Shown here piece after piece: positions 1 through 9,283 of a stretch of 64,000 nucleotides of DNA; position 1 is the first letter of the stretch; each line of letters starts with the position of its first letter. The translations under genes were made by a program, and so were the position numbers. Source of the DNA: JAGNKE01 sp965230245 (GTDB taxonomy: Bacteria; Pseudomonadota; Alphaproteobacteria; Micavibrionales; Micavibrionaceae); NCBI GenBank assembly GCA_965230245.1, contig OZ246000.1, forward strand, positions 310,001-374,000. The letters are read 5' to 3'. The notes beneath the pieces were generated by a model, which saw only the letters and a list, made by a program, of their open reading frames with translations, made no database searches and was not told the origin of the DNA.

Positions 1-23
1 CTGATGGCACGAATATCAAACAT
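1..23 (-). CDS. serS: 5' end of a minus-strand gene, probably seryl-tRNA synthetase (partial)
   Basis: Only the first seven codons and part of an eighth are in the window. They read MFDIRAI on the minus strand, preceded by an AAGGG ribosome-binding site about 7 bases upstream of the ATG. SerS proteins of alphaproteobacteria commonly begin with M-x-D-I-R-x-I-R, so serS is a reasonable guess. The visible peptide is very short, so the identity is inference. The gene runs off the left edge and is divergent from the formylglutamate amidohydrolase gene. Confidence 0.35.
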
Positions 24-124
24 GTCTTACCCTTTTACTTTCACTCTCTTGTGTGTTTATCTTTGTGATAGACTTTTAAAGTAGTAGTCGCGCATTGCGT
101 AAAAAACAACAGGGGTTTTGATCT

Positions 125-1033
125 TTGAGCCACACCGACACGCAAAAAAATCAAAAATCCTGTGTCCTCGAAGTGCCCGCAAACCCGCTTCCCGTCATTT
201 TTGAATCCCCGCACAGCGGCCGTGACTACCCCGAAGATTTCAATTACGCCTGCAATTACAACGACCTTATCCGCATGGAAGACCGCTACGTGGAGGATTT
301 ATTCTCCGCTGCCCCGTCAAAGGGCGCATCCCTGCTCTACGCCCTCTTCCCGCGCAGCTATGTCGACGTCAACCGCGCCATTGACGATATCGACCCGAAC
401 CTGATTGACGGAAAATGGCTGCATGAGGAACACGGAAAAATAGCGCCCAGCGCACGCTCGGATGCCGGCATCGGTTTGATCCCCCGCCTGATCAAACCCG
501 GAAAACCGATCTATAACCGCAACCTCAGTCCCGAGGAAATCAAAACGCGAATTGAAAACTGCTATCACCCCTATCACACACAATTACAACAATTCATCGA
601 AGATGCACATTATCGTTTCGGCAAAGTCTGGCATGTCAGTTGCCATTCCATGCCCTCAGCCAGCGCGTTCCCGAAACGAAAACCCAGATTGGTTGGCTAC
701 ACCGAACAAGCCTGTGATTTTGTCCTCGGTGACCGCGACGGCACGACCTGCGGCCGCGATTTCATCTACGCCATTCGTGACTTCCTTAAAAACAAGGGCT
801 TCTATGTCACACTTAATGATCCCTACAAGGGCGTCGAACTTGTCAGAAAATATGCACAGCCCACGCGTGGCCGCCACTCTTTACAACTCGAAATAAACCG
901 CGCGCTTTATATCGACGAACACATGGGCAACAAAAACCCGTCTTACGATGCGTTGAAAAATGAAATGACCGAACTGGTTGATCTTTGCACACAATACGCC
1001 CGTGATAACCTGACCGACCTCGCCGCAGATTAA
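125..1033 (+). CDS. N-formylglutamate amidohydrolase family protein
   Basis: The 302-residue protein matches the FGase family, which hydrolyses N-formyl-L-glutamate to formate and glutamate, the last step of one histidine-degradation route. Visible family signatures are FESPHSGRDYP near residue 27, a DRYVEDLF stretch near residue 53, and ALFPRSYVDVNRA near residue 73. The conserved His and Asp/Arg residues in these are expected to bind metal and substrate. The start is TTG at 125, preceded by AGGGG at 111-115; the first in-frame ATG lies about 50 codons later and would remove the FESPHSG motif. No other hut genes are nearby, so a role in histidine use is not supported by context, and related amidohydrolases of this fold may act on other N-formyl compounds. 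Confidence 0.85.
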   Translation: MSHTDTQKNQKSCVLEVPANPLPVIFESPHSGRDYPEDFNYACNYNDLIRMEDRYVEDLFSAAPSKGASLLYALFPRSYVDVNRAIDDIDPNLIDGKWLHEEHGKIAPSARSDAGIGLIPRLIKPGKPIYNRNLSPEEIKTRIENCYHPYHTQLQQFIEDAHYRFGKVWHVSCHSMPSASAFPKRKPRLVGYTEQACDFVLGDRDGTTCGRDFIYAIRDFLKNKGFYVTLNDPYKGVELVRKYAQPTRGRHSLQLEINRALYIDEHMGNKNPSYDALKNEMTELVDLCTQYARDNLTDLAAD

Positions 1034-1054
1034 AAACACTGAATAAAAAAGAAT

Positions 1055-1417
1055 TTAGATATTAAGCGCATCCAGATGAACGGTTCGATCATCCTTGATA
1101 GATGCCTCATCAAATCTGGAAATCTGCTCGGCGATATAAGTTGCTCGCGCATGACGTGTCGAGTGAAAATAATCATCTTCCCGCGCTTTCGCGATATCCG
1201 TTTCAACCGTCAACACGCCTTTATCCTGCAAACGTTCAAGGCTCTCACGCGCCTCAACCACTTTTTCAAGAGTCAACTCGCTCTGTGGTGAAACAAAGGT
1301 GTAACTATCCTCAAGATCGCCTTCGCCCGCAATACCGTCTTCCAGCCGTTCAAAATCCTCAATCAGAGAGCGCACCGAAAAGGAAAACGTTGTCACATCT
1401 TCTTGATCTAATGGCAT
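1055..1417 (-). CDS. hypothetical protein downstream of lipB
   Basis: This 120-residue acidic protein is not one I recognise. It has no signal peptide or membrane segment and looks soluble and mostly helical, with a Glu/Asp-rich first half and the stretch RHARATYIAEQISRFD near residue 88. It starts 6 bases after the lipB stop codon, and its likely ribosome-binding site (AGGG) lies inside the end of lipB, so the two are almost certainly co-transcribed and may be translationally coupled. A link to lipoate metabolism is only suggested by this position. Confidence 0.7.
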   Translation of the reverse strand: MPLDQEDVTTFSFSVRSLIEDFERLEDGIAGEGDLEDSYTFVSPQSELTLEKVVEARESLERLQDKGVLTVETDIAKAREDDYFHSTRHARATYIAEQISRFDEASIKDDRTVHLDALNI

Positions 1418-1423
1418 GGAACC

Positions 1424-2101
1424 CTATTGCGTTTGTGTTTCAAAAACATTCGACCATTCTTCCCGAAAAGCCTCATCGAACGCTATCTTATCATATTTGA
1501 TGCCCAAAGCCGAAAGTGACGTCACACCGTGTTCGGAAATGCCGCACGGTACGATCCCTGTAAAATGCGAAAGATCAGGATCAAGGTTCACGGCAACACC
1601 GTGATACGTCACCCATTTGCGCACACGAACGCCGATGGCCGCAATTTTAGATTCTTCACCCGCACGCCCGCCGTACGGCTCCATATCGACCCAGATACCA
1701 ACGCGCCCCTCGCGCCGCTCGCCTTTCACATCAAACCGCGCCAGCGTTCGGATAATCCATTCTTCCAGATTACAGACATATTGCCGCAAATCAGGTCCTC
1801 GCTTGCGCAAGTCAAGCATCACATACCCGATACGCTGCCCCGGCCCGTGATAAGTATATTCACCGCCGCGACCTGTCTTGTAAACGGGAAATCGAGCATC
1901 TAGCAAATCATCATCTTTCGCACTCGTACCCGCCGTGTATAAGGGCGGATGCTCCAGAAGCCACATCATCTCGGATGCATTGCCATCACGAATTTCAGCG
2001 ACACGATTTTCCATTGTCGAAACCGCTTCGTCGTATTCTACGGGCGAATTTTCTGCCTTCCATTCAATCATGCGCTTGTATAGCCCAAATTTTTGCCGCA
2101 C
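1424..2101 (-). CDS. lipB: octanoyltransferase (lipoate-protein ligase B)
   Basis: LipB moves the octanoyl group from acyl carrier protein to the lipoyl domains of 2-oxoacid dehydrogenases and the glycine cleavage H protein, the first step of lipoate synthesis in the cytoplasm. The 225-residue length fits the family. Family blocks seen are LEHPPLYTAGTSA (residues 49-61), GRGGEYTYHGPGQRIGY (77-93) and CGISEHGVTS (186-195). The catalytic pair is expected to be Cys186 and Lys152 (in SKIAAIGVR). A small gene follows 6 bases downstream in the same orientation. No lipA is in the window. Confidence 0.95.
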   Translation of the reverse strand: MRQKFGLYKRMIEWKAENSPVEYDEAVSTMENRVAEIRDGNASEMMWLLEHPPLYTAGTSAKDDDLLDARFPVYKTGRGGEYTYHGPGQRIGYVMLDLRKRGPDLRQYVCNLEEWIIRTLARFDVKGERREGRVGIWVDMEPYGGRAGEESKIAAIGVRVRKWVTYHGVAVNLDPDLSHFTGIVPCGISEHGVTSLSALGIKYDKIAFDEAFREEWSNVFETQTQ

Positions 2102-2184
2102 TGCAATGCTTAAGCGGCTTGCCCTTATCGATTCTATTTGCTATTCATCCCGCAGCATTGTTGCAAAACTACCAGCAATGGCGT

Positions 2185-2271
2185 GCGGCCGTGGCGGAAT
2201 GGTAGACGCGCAGCGTTGAGGTCGCTGTGGGCGATAAGCCCGTGGAAGTTCGACTCTTCTCGGCCGCACCA
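2185..2271 (+). tRNA. tRNA-Leu (anticodon GAG)
   Basis: An 87-base cloverleaf can be drawn. The acceptor stem GCGGCCG (2185-2191) pairs fully with CGGCCGC (2261-2267), followed by discriminator A and an encoded CCA (2269-2271). The anticodon stem CAGCG/CGCTG holds the loop TTGAGGT with anticodon GAG. A long variable arm (TGGGC...GCCC) and a TTCGACT T-loop are present, as expected for a leucine tRNA. It lies between lipB (divergent) and maeB, on the plus strand. Confidence 0.95.
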
Positions 2272-2282
2272 ACTTTTTTCAT

Positions 2283-2306
2283 CCGGTATTTTGCCGGTAA
2301 TTTTTT
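2283..2306 (+). terminator. possible weak terminator after tRNA-Leu
   Basis: CCGG (2283-2286) and CCGG (2294-2297) can pair, and a run of six T follows at 2301-2306. The stem is short, so this is a weak call. It lies just after the tRNA and before maeB. Confidence 0.3.
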
Positions 2307-2342
2307 ATTAGAAAACTCAGATTTACAGAGGCGTGCACTCTC

Positions 2343-4673
2343 ATGACAAAGAAACAGGATCAGGAAGCTTTCAGACAAAGTGCCCTGAAATATCACAGCC
2401 ACCCAACCCCCGGTAAAGTGGCTATCAGAGCAACAAAAGACATGGCCACGCAGCGCGACCTCGCGCTCGCTTATTCTCCGGGCGTTGCCGCACCATGTGA
2501 GGAAATTGCAAAAGACCCTCTGACAGCATATGACTACACCTCCAAAGGAAACGTGGTCGCGGTGATATCCAACGGTACTGCTGTCCTTGGACTTGGTAAT
2601 CTCGGTGCTCTGGCATCGAAACCGGTCATGGAAGGAAAAGCCGTCCTCTTCAAAAAATTCGCCAACATCGACTCCCTCGATATCGAGGTCGATGAAACGG
2701 ATGTTGATAAACTGGTCGAAATAATTTCATCCCTCGAACCGTCTTTCGGCGGAATTAACCTCGAAGACTTTAAGGCACCGGAATGTTTTGAACTGGAAGC
2801 CAAGCTCAAAGAAAAAATGAACATTCCTGTCTTCCATGATGACCAGCACGGTACAGCCATCATCGTGACAGCCGCATTCACAAACTGGATAAAACACTCA
2901 GGTCGAAAAATCGAAGACATCAAACTCGTGGCCTCCGGCGCGGGCGCATCCGCAATTGCATGTCTAAACCTTCTTGTTCATGCAGGATTGAAAAAAGAAA
3001 ACATCATCGTTTGCGACCGGAACGGCGTTGTCTACGAAGGCCGCAAAAAAGGCATGGACCCTGTTAAGGCAGAATTCGCCTCCAAAACGGATGCCCGTGA
3101 ACTGGATGAAGCCATCAAAGGTGCGGATGTGTTCCTTGGCCTGTCCGGCCCCGGCGTTTTGAACAAGGATCACGTCTCTTCTATGGCAGACGCACCGCTG
3201 ATTCTGGCTCTTGCCAACCCGACACCGGAAATCATGCCCGAAGAAGCATACGAAGCAAAACCGGACGCAATCGTCTGCACAGGGCGCTCCGACTACCCGA
3301 ACCAGGTCAATAACGTTCTTTGCTTCCCGTTTATTTTCCGCGGCGCGCTCGATGTCGGCGCGACAACAATCAACGAGGAAATGAAACTGGCTTGCGTTAA
3401 GGCCATTGCCGAACTCGCCAGAAAAGAGGTTGTAGCGGAAGTCACATCTGTTTACAGCGATGAGCAACTGAATTTCGGTCGTGACTACCTGATCCCGAAA
3501 CCGTTTGACCCGCGCCTGATCGTCGACCTTCCGGTTGCCGTTGCAAAGGCCGCCATGGAATCAGGTGTTGCAACACGCCCGATTGAGGATTTTGAAGCGT
3601 ATGAAGCCAAGCTGCAGCAATTCTTTATCCGCTCACAGCTGGTCATGCGCCCGATCTACTCCCGCGCAAAAGAAAACCCGAAACGCGTTGTCTACACTGA
3701 AGGTGAAGAAGAACGCGTGCTTCAGGCCGCTCAAACCGTTCTCGACGAAAACCTCGCAAAACCGATCCTGATCGGCCGCGAAAACGTCATCGAGACACGC
3801 ATCAAAAAACTCGGCCTGCGGATGAAATCCGGAAAGGATTTCGAACTTATCGACCCGTCGGATGATCCGCGCTACAAGGATTACTGGCAAACATACCACA
3901 GCATCATGGAACGCCGCGGCACAACACCCGATGACGCGAAAACCATTTTGCGTAATAACACAACCGTTATCGGCTCCCTTATGGTCTACAAGGATGATGC
4001 CGACGCAATGGTCTGCGGTACAATTGGCCATTATCACGATCATATGAAAGATATTATCGACATTATCGGACTTAAACCGGGTGTTGAAACACCTTCTGCG
4101 TTAAGCCCCCTGCTACTAAGCTCCGGCACATTCTTCTTCTGTGATACCCAAGTCAACACCAACCCGACAGTCGCCCAGATTTCAGAAATGACTCTGATGG
4201 CTGCCGAAGAAGTGCGCCGCCTCGGGATTAAGCCGAAGGTCGCGATGCTCTCACATTCCAATTTCGGTAACATCGAATGTGACAGCTCCAAGAAAATGCG
4301 CGCCGCTTTCGCCGACATCCGTCGCCGCGATCCTGAACTGGAAATTGACGGTGAGATGCAGGCTGATGCCGCTCTCTCTCAATGGGTACGTGACCGCGTG
4401 ATGCCAAACTCCCACCTTTCGGGACAGGCAAACCTCTTCATCATGCCAAATGTGGAATCAGCGAACATCGCCTTCAACATGCTGCGCGTCCTTGGTGACG
4501 GCGTAAGCATTGGCCCGCTTCTGCTTGGTGTGGCAAGACCTGCGCACATTCTGACCCCTGCGGTAACGGCACGCGGTATTATCAATATCACGTCCATCGC
4601 AACCGTAGGTGCGCAAATCTTTGAAGACTCAATGGTTGACCACGTCACACATCGTCTGGTCCAAAACGGCTAA
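2343..4673 (+). CDS. maeB: NADP-dependent malic enzyme with C-terminal phosphotransacetylase-like domain
   Basis: The 776-residue protein has the MaeB two-domain layout. The first ~430 residues are malic enzyme, which decarboxylates malate to pyruvate with reduction of NAD(P). Signatures are LALAYSPGVAAPC near residue 41, FHDDQHGTAI near 163-172 and the nucleotide-binding VASGAGASA near residue 197. The rest resembles phosphate acetyltransferase, which in this family is regulatory (acetyl-CoA sensing) rather than clearly catalytic. The length is normal for MaeB. ATG at 2343 begins the usual N-terminal sequence. With ppdK elsewhere in the window it offers a malate-pyruvate-phosphoenolpyruvate route. 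The gene stands alone between the tRNA and mgtE. Confidence 0.95.
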   Translation: MTKKQDQEAFRQSALKYHSHPTPGKVAIRATKDMATQRDLALAYSPGVAAPCEEIAKDPLTAYDYTSKGNVVAVISNGTAVLGLGNLGALASKPVMEGKAVLFKKFANIDSLDIEVDETDVDKLVEIISSLEPSFGGINLEDFKAPECFELEAKLKEKMNIPVFHDDQHGTAIIVTAAFTNWIKHSGRKIEDIKLVASGAGASAIACLNLLVHAGLKKENIIVCDRNGVVYEGRKKGMDPVKAEFASKTDARELDEAIKGADVFLGLSGPGVLNKDHVSSMADAPLILALANPTPEIMPEEAYEAKPDAIVCTGRSDYPNQVNNVLCFPFIFRGALDVGATTINEEMKLACVKAIAELARKEVVAEVTSVYSDEQLNFGRDYLIPKPFDPRLIVDLPVAVAKAAMESGVATRPIEDFEAYEAKLQQFFIRSQLVMRPIYSRAKENPKRVVYTEGEEERVLQAAQTVLDENLAKPILIGRENVIETRIKKLGLRMKSGKDFELIDPSDDPRYKDYWQTYHSIMERRGTTPDDAKTILRNNTTVIGSLMVYKDDADAMVCGTIGHYHDHMKDIIDIIGLKPGVETPSALSPLLLSSGTFFFCDTQVNTNPTVAQISEMTLMAAEEVRRLGIKPKVAMLSHSNFGNIECDSSKKMRAAFADIRRRDPELEIDGEMQADAALSQWVRDRVMPNSHLSGQANLFIMPNVESANIAFNMLRVLGDGVSIGPLLLGVARPAHILTPAVTARGIINITSIATVGAQIFEDSMVDHVTHRLVQNG

Positions 4674-4734
4674 ACTCCGTTCGACCTTACGGAACCTGAC
4701 CACAGAAATAATCGTTGATTATGAATAGGCTATG

Positions 4735-4748
4735 GCGCATATGCGCCT
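4735..4748. repeat. 14-base perfect palindrome upstream of mgtE
   Basis: GGCGCATATGCGCC reads the same on both strands. It sits about 50 bases before the mgtE start, in the 125-base gap after maeB. It could be an operator for a dimeric regulator or chance. A TATAGT hexamer that could serve as a -10 box follows it at about 4757, which would place the palindrome near the -35 region. Confidence 0.35.
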
Positions 4749-4798
4749 TAGTCGTTATAGTGCGTCAATATTCGAACTTTTCTTTGTAGGATCTCTTC

Positions 4799-6223
4799 AT
4801 GGCCGAAGAAATGAAATCATATTCTGATGGTGGTGATGACGTCGACAACGAGTTTGTCGAAGACAAAGATGAGCTGGATTACCACCTTCCCGATGAAGAA
4901 ATCCGCGAAGTCGTCGAAGCCCTTCACGCACAGGACGCCGATACCGTCTTCTCCGTGCTGGACGATCTGAGCAGCGTTGATACGGCCGAACTTCTTTCCA
5001 AAATCAAACAGGAAGACCGCGAAGAACTCCTCAGCAAGTTCGGTGACGCTCTCGGAGCCGAAACCTTCGTGGAGCTAGACGCCGAGCTAAGCCGCGTATC
5101 CCTGAGCGCCATGAGCGCCGCCCAAGTCGCACAGCTCGTTTCAGAACTGGAAAGTGACGATGCGCTCTTGCTGATCGAACAGCTGGATCACGATTTCCAA
5201 ACGGAAATTATGCAAAAACTCTCGGCTAAAATGCGCGTGGCTCTGGAAGAGGGACTGAGCTTCCCCGAAGACAGCGCCGGACGTTTGATGAATCGCGATG
5301 TCGTGGCCATTCCCGAATTTTGGACGGTCGGAAAAACAATTGATTATTTACGTGCCGCCTCTCAAAACATTCCCGAAAACTTCTTCGATGTCTTCATTAT
5401 TGACCCGTCATATCATGTCATCGGAGAGATAGCGCTCAGCAAACTGGTCAGATCAAAACGTTCAAGCAAAGTCAAAGATCTGATTGAGCAGGAGCCGCAT
5501 AAAATTCCCGCAGAGATGGATCAGGAAAAAGTCGCACACCTCTTCCGTCGTGAAGACATCGTTTCCGCGCCTGTCGTCGATGAAAACGATCGCTTGCTCG
5601 GCGCGATCACAATTGACGATATCGTGGACGTTATTGACGAAGAGGCACAGGAAGACATCTTACGGATGGTCGGTGTGAGTCATCAGGGTGACCTCTACAG
5701 CGCGGTCATATCAACGGCAAGCAAACGTTTCCGTTGGCTATTCGTAAACCTTCTTACAGCGATACTGGCATCTATCGTTATCTCTTTCTTCGATGCCACA
5801 ATCGAACAAATTGTGGCACTCGCCATTCTGATGCCGATCGTCGCTTCTATGGGTGGAAATGCTGGAACACAGGCACTCACCGTTGCCGTCCGCGCGATTG
5901 CCACGCGGGAACTCTCGGGTACAAACACGTGGCGCGTCATCTGGAAGGAAACCCTCGTCGGCACACTGAACGGCGTCCTATTCGCTGCCATAGCGGGACT
6001 GGTCACCGCACTCTGGTTCGCAAGCCCGCTTCTGGGCCTCGTTATTGCAATGGCCATGATTATCAATCTTTTCGCCGCAGGATTTTTCGGCGCGGGTATT
6101 CCCCTGTTTTTGGATAAAATCGGAAGCGACCCCGCAATTTCATCAACCGTTCTTCTGACAACCGTAACGGACGTGGTCGGTTTTCTGTCCTTTTTGGGTA
6201 TAGCCGCCCTCATACTCCTTTAG
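4799..6223 (+). CDS. mgtE: magnesium transporter MgtE
   Basis: The 474-residue protein shows the MgtE plan. There is an N-terminal helical domain rich in Leu/Asp/Glu (about residues 30-135), then paired CBS domains (about 140-265, ending near the VVDENDRLLGAITIDD stretch), then a five-helix membrane domain from about residue 295. The membrane part contains the signature PIVASMGGNAGTQALTVAVR near residue 345. In the family the cytoplasmic domains sense Mg2+ and close the pore when it is abundant. An acidic N-terminal tail of about 30 residues precedes the sensor domain. The substrate is Mg2+, possibly also other divalent ions. Confidence 0.95.
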   Translation: MAEEMKSYSDGGDDVDNEFVEDKDELDYHLPDEEIREVVEALHAQDADTVFSVLDDLSSVDTAELLSKIKQEDREELLSKFGDALGAETFVELDAELSRVSLSAMSAAQVAQLVSELESDDALLLIEQLDHDFQTEIMQKLSAKMRVALEEGLSFPEDSAGRLMNRDVVAIPEFWTVGKTIDYLRAASQNIPENFFDVFIIDPSYHVIGEIALSKLVRSKRSSKVKDLIEQEPHKIPAEMDQEKVAHLFRREDIVSAPVVDENDRLLGAITIDDIVDVIDEEAQEDILRMVGVSHQGDLYSAVISTASKRFRWLFVNLLTAILASIVISFFDATIEQIVALAILMPIVASMGGNAGTQALTVAVRAIATRELSGTNTWRVIWKETLVGTLNGVLFAAIAGLVTALWFASPLLGLVIAMAMIINLFAAGFFGAGIPLFLDKIGSDPAISSTVLLTTVTDVVGFLSFLGIAALILL

Positions 6224-6296
6224 GGCAGAAACAACAAAGACAACATTGAATTCTCATACAAAATGACCTATACAAGCTAACAAAAAACGGGCCTAT

Positions 6297-6830
6297 ATGA
6301 CTGCTGCAAAACTAGAGAAACCAAGCGTTGAGCACAAAGAAAGCTATATCGAAGCCTTGAAGGAATTTCAGGCTGAAGGTCGCTATACTTTTCTGGACAT
6401 AGAGAATGTCGAGGAAAACTTCGAAGAGTTCATCGAAAAGATCAACACCGGGAAAAAACACCTGCATAAACCTTATGCGGAATGGGTTGAACCTGTTCCC
6501 GAAACCGTCCTATGGCTCGTCAAGGATAAAGAATTCATCGGGACATTAAATATCCGCCACCGCCTGAACTGGCATTTGGAAAAATGGGGTGGTCACCTGA
6601 ACTTCGTCATACGCCCGAGTATGCGCGGCAAGGGATTCGGTAAAAAATTGATCCAGAAAGGTATCCCTTTTCTCAACTATCTAGGTATCGAACGCGCCCT
6701 TGTCACGGTCGACCCCGAAGACCAAGCCTCCATCAAACTTATCGAGTTTTGCGGCGGCAAACTTGAGGACATCACCACGAAAACGGACAAATTCCCCGCA
6801 CGCAGGCGCTACTGGCTCGACTGCACATAA
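6297..6830 (+). CDS. GNAT-family acetyltransferase
   Basis: A 177-residue GNAT protein. Acetyl-CoA-binding motif A is visible as RPSMRGKGFGKKLIQKG near residues 107-123, followed by a typical GIERALVTVDPEDQASIKL stretch. The overall shape is like the single-domain enzymes that acetylate small amines or proteins, but the substrate cannot be read from the sequence. It lies 22 bases upstream of the penicillin-binding protein gene on the same strand, so the two probably share a transcript. Confidence 0.85.
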   Translation: MTAAKLEKPSVEHKESYIEALKEFQAEGRYTFLDIENVEENFEEFIEKINTGKKHLHKPYAEWVEPVPETVLWLVKDKEFIGTLNIRHRLNWHLEKWGGHLNFVIRPSMRGKGFGKKLIQKGIPFLNYLGIERALVTVDPEDQASIKLIEFCGGKLEDITTKTDKFPARRRYWLDCT

Positions 6831-6852
6831 TTGCAGGTAAGGAGATGCTGCC

Positions 6853-8814
6853 ATGGCCGCCAAAAAAAGCAAGAAAACCAAATCCAAAAAGAAGAATAAG
6901 AACAAAAAGCAGCAAAAACGCTCGTTACTGGCTCGCTTGTTCAAGTGGACGATTGTCCTCGGCCTCTGGGTCGGAATTATCGGCGTCTTCGTTTTGGCTT
7001 GGTTTGCCAAAGACCTTCCCGACATTGCAAAAGCCGCAAAATTCGAACGTCGCCCCTCGATCACAGTGCTAGCCGCCGACGGCTCGGAAATTCTGCGATA
7101 CGGTGAAACAAAAGGACAAGGAATCACAATATCCGATGTCCCGTCGACGTTGATCTATGCATTGCTCGCCACCGAAGACCGACGCTTTTATTCGCACCCC
7201 GGCATCGACCCGATCGGCATTTCCCGCGCCATGGTCGTGAACATCTCCGAAGGCAGGCTTGTACAGGGCGGCTCGACCATCACCCAGCAACTGGCCAAGA
7301 ACCTGTTCCTGAGCCACGAACGCACCCTGAAGCGAAAAATTCAGGAAGCCATGCTGGCCGTCTGGCTGGAATGGCATCTGACGAAGGACGAAATCCTCGC
7401 CGCCTACCTGAACCGTGTCTATTTCGGATCGGGAAATTACGGTGTAGACGCTGCGGCAAGATCATATTTCGGCAAAGAGCTTAAAAACATAAATTTAAGG
7501 GAATCCGCAATTCTGGCTGGCGTGCTAAAAGCCCCCTCCCGCTACTCCCCTCTCGGCAACCCCGAACTGGCACTTGAACGCTCCGATGTCGTCCTCTCGG
7601 CCATGAAGGATGCGGGATACATCACCGATGAAGACATCAAAAAAACAGGGCGTATCCTGCCGCAATTGACCGCAAAGTCTGATGGCACAAACAACGCCAG
7701 ATACTTTACCGATTGGGTTATCAACGGGCTAGATGATTTAATCGGCACGCCCGATATGGATCTGGTCGTCCGGACAACACTGGACAAAAACATCCAGTCC
7801 CGCGCGGAAACAATACTGTCAAAAAGCCTAGAAGAAGCACAAAGCCGCAGGGTTTCACAAGGCGCCGTTCTCGTCATGCGCCCGAACGGCGCGGTTCTGG
7901 CTATGGTCGGCGGTAAAGATTACACAAAAAGCCAGTTCAACCGAACAACACAGGCCGTGCGACCTCCCGGTTCATCCTTCAAGCCGATCGTCTACCTCAC
8001 CGCTCTTGAAAAAGGATGGGACGACAACGATAAGATTTTGGATGCTCCGATGACGGAAGGCTCTTACAAACCTGAAAATTTCGGTGAAAAATATTACGGC
8101 GAAGTCACATTAAAAGACGCACTGACAAATTCCATGAACACGGCAACGGTCAGATTGATGGATCGTGTCGGCGTATCCCCCGTGATCCACAAAGCTAAAG
8201 ACATGGGCATCATTTCAAAACTCGAGCCCGACCTCTCCCTTGCGTTGGGCAGTTCCGGCGTCACTATGCTCGAAATGACATTAGCCTACGCCACAATCGC
8301 AAATGGCGGCTACAGTGTGTTTCCTTACGCAATCACAGCCATAACAGATAAAAACGGCCGCGTCCTTTACAGCAAAAAGCCCATAAAAACATACCGAAAA
8401 ATACATGATAATTGGGATGTAAAAACATTAACCAAGATGATGGAAAACGTTGTGAATGAAGGAACAGGACGCGGCGCAAAACCACCCTTCCCCGCAGCAG
8501 GAAAAACAGGCACATCACAAGATTATAGGGACGCGTGGTTTATCGGATTTACATCCGAAATGGTGACCGCAGTCTGGCTCGGAAACGATAACAACAGTCC
8601 GATGGACAAAATCACGGGCGGCAGCTACCCCGCACAAATCTGGCGCGGCGTAATGACGGGATCACAGGGGAAATATTCTTCCGTCAGCATTGCAAACGAG
8701 CAAAAAGATCAGGGCAGCGGATTTACGGGAATGCTCGGACGCATCCTCTCCGGCGGAGAAACTGCAACGCGGAAAAAAGAAGATAAAGGTGACTGGTCAA
8801 ACCTGAATGATTAG
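6853..8814 (+). CDS. penicillin-binding protein 1A family (bifunctional transglycosylase/transpeptidase)
   Basis: The 653-residue class A PBP polymerises and cross-links peptidoglycan at the outer face of the inner membrane. A very Lys-rich cytoplasmic tail (residues 1-25) precedes one membrane helix (about 33-52). The glycosyltransferase domain shows EDRRFYSHPGID (catalytic Glu108) and GGSTITQQLAKNLFL. The transpeptidase domain has the SxxK motif Ser374-Lys377 in PPGSSFK, the SMN motif in TNSMNTA, and KTGT at 551-554. It is shorter than E. coli PBP1a and resembles the compact alphaproteobacterial forms. Its stop codon lies 7 bases from that of the convergent rnhA. Confidence 0.93.
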   Translation: MAAKKSKKTKSKKKNKNKKQQKRSLLARLFKWTIVLGLWVGIIGVFVLAWFAKDLPDIAKAAKFERRPSITVLAADGSEILRYGETKGQGITISDVPSTLIYALLATEDRRFYSHPGIDPIGISRAMVVNISEGRLVQGGSTITQQLAKNLFLSHERTLKRKIQEAMLAVWLEWHLTKDEILAAYLNRVYFGSGNYGVDAAARSYFGKELKNINLRESAILAGVLKAPSRYSPLGNPELALERSDVVLSAMKDAGYITDEDIKKTGRILPQLTAKSDGTNNARYFTDWVINGLDDLIGTPDMDLVVRTTLDKNIQSRAETILSKSLEEAQSRRVSQGAVLVMRPNGAVLAMVGGKDYTKSQFNRTTQAVRPPGSSFKPIVYLTALEKGWDDNDKILDAPMTEGSYKPENFGEKYYGEVTLKDALTNSMNTATVRLMDRVGVSPVIHKAKDMGIISKLEPDLSLALGSSGVTMLEMTLAYATIANGGYSVFPYAITAITDKNGRVLYSKKPIKTYRKIHDNWDVKTLTKMMENVVNEGTGRGAKPPFPAAGKTGTSQDYRDAWFIGFTSEMVTAVWLGNDNNSPMDKITGGSYPAQIWRGVMTGSQGKYSSVSIANEQKDQGSGFTGMLGRILSGGETATRKKEDKGDWSNLND

Positions 8815-8821
8815 GTCTTAA

Positions 8822-9283
8822 CTAATCGTCATACGAAGGAATACCCGCGCGCGCCAACTCATCTGCGCGCTCGTTTTCGGGATGTCCCGCATGCCCCTTC
8901 ACCCAATGGAACGTAATATCGTGTTTGGCAATTGCCTCATCGATATCCTGCCAGAGGTCTTTGTTTTTAACAGGTTTCTTTGACGCTGTTTTCCAACCCT
9001 TGGCCTTCCAACCCTCCAACCATTCCGTAATTCCCTGCATCACATATTTACTGTCGGTATAAAGCTCAACCGTGGAACGGCGCTTAAGCGCATTCAGAGC
9101 CTTAATCACCGCCATCATTTCCATACGGTTATTCGTCGTTTCTGCTTCGCCGCCGTTCAGTTCTTTTTCATGCCCGTTATACCGCATCAATGCGCCCCAG
9201 CCGCCCGGCCCAGGATTACCACTGCACGCTCCGTCAGTATAAATTTCAACAATTTTAGACTTAGATGACTTTGGCAAGCTCAC
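8822..9283 (-). CDS. rnhA: ribonuclease HI
   Basis: The 153-residue enzyme cuts RNA in RNA-DNA hybrids. The four carboxylates of the active site are visible: Asp17 ([14 protein letters not shown]), Glu55 (NNRMEMMAV), Asp77 (YTDSKYV) and Asp141 (NERADELA), with the WVKGHAGH block before the last. The length is normal. The start overlaps the end of thrB by 23 bases, which suggests translational coupling in an ispH-thrB-rnhA transcript, an order common in alphaproteobacteria. Confidence 0.97.
   Translation of the reverse strand: MSLPKSSKSKIVEIYTDGACSGNPGPGGWGALMRYNGHEKELNGGEAETTNNRMEMMAVIKALNALKRRSTVELYTDSKYVMQGITEWLEGWKAKGWKTASKKPVKNKDLWQDIDEAIAKHDITFHWVKGHAGHPENERADELARAGIPSYDD

Noticed and set aside
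4674..4798. M-box or other Mg2+ riboswitch before mgtE
   Set aside because: The 125-base gap has one short palindrome but none of the long paired arms of the known Mg2+ riboswitches.
8809..8827. Terminator between the penicillin-binding protein and rnhA
   Set aside because: GATTAG and CTAATC can pair across the two stop codons, but the 6-base stem is AT-rich and no T-tract follows.
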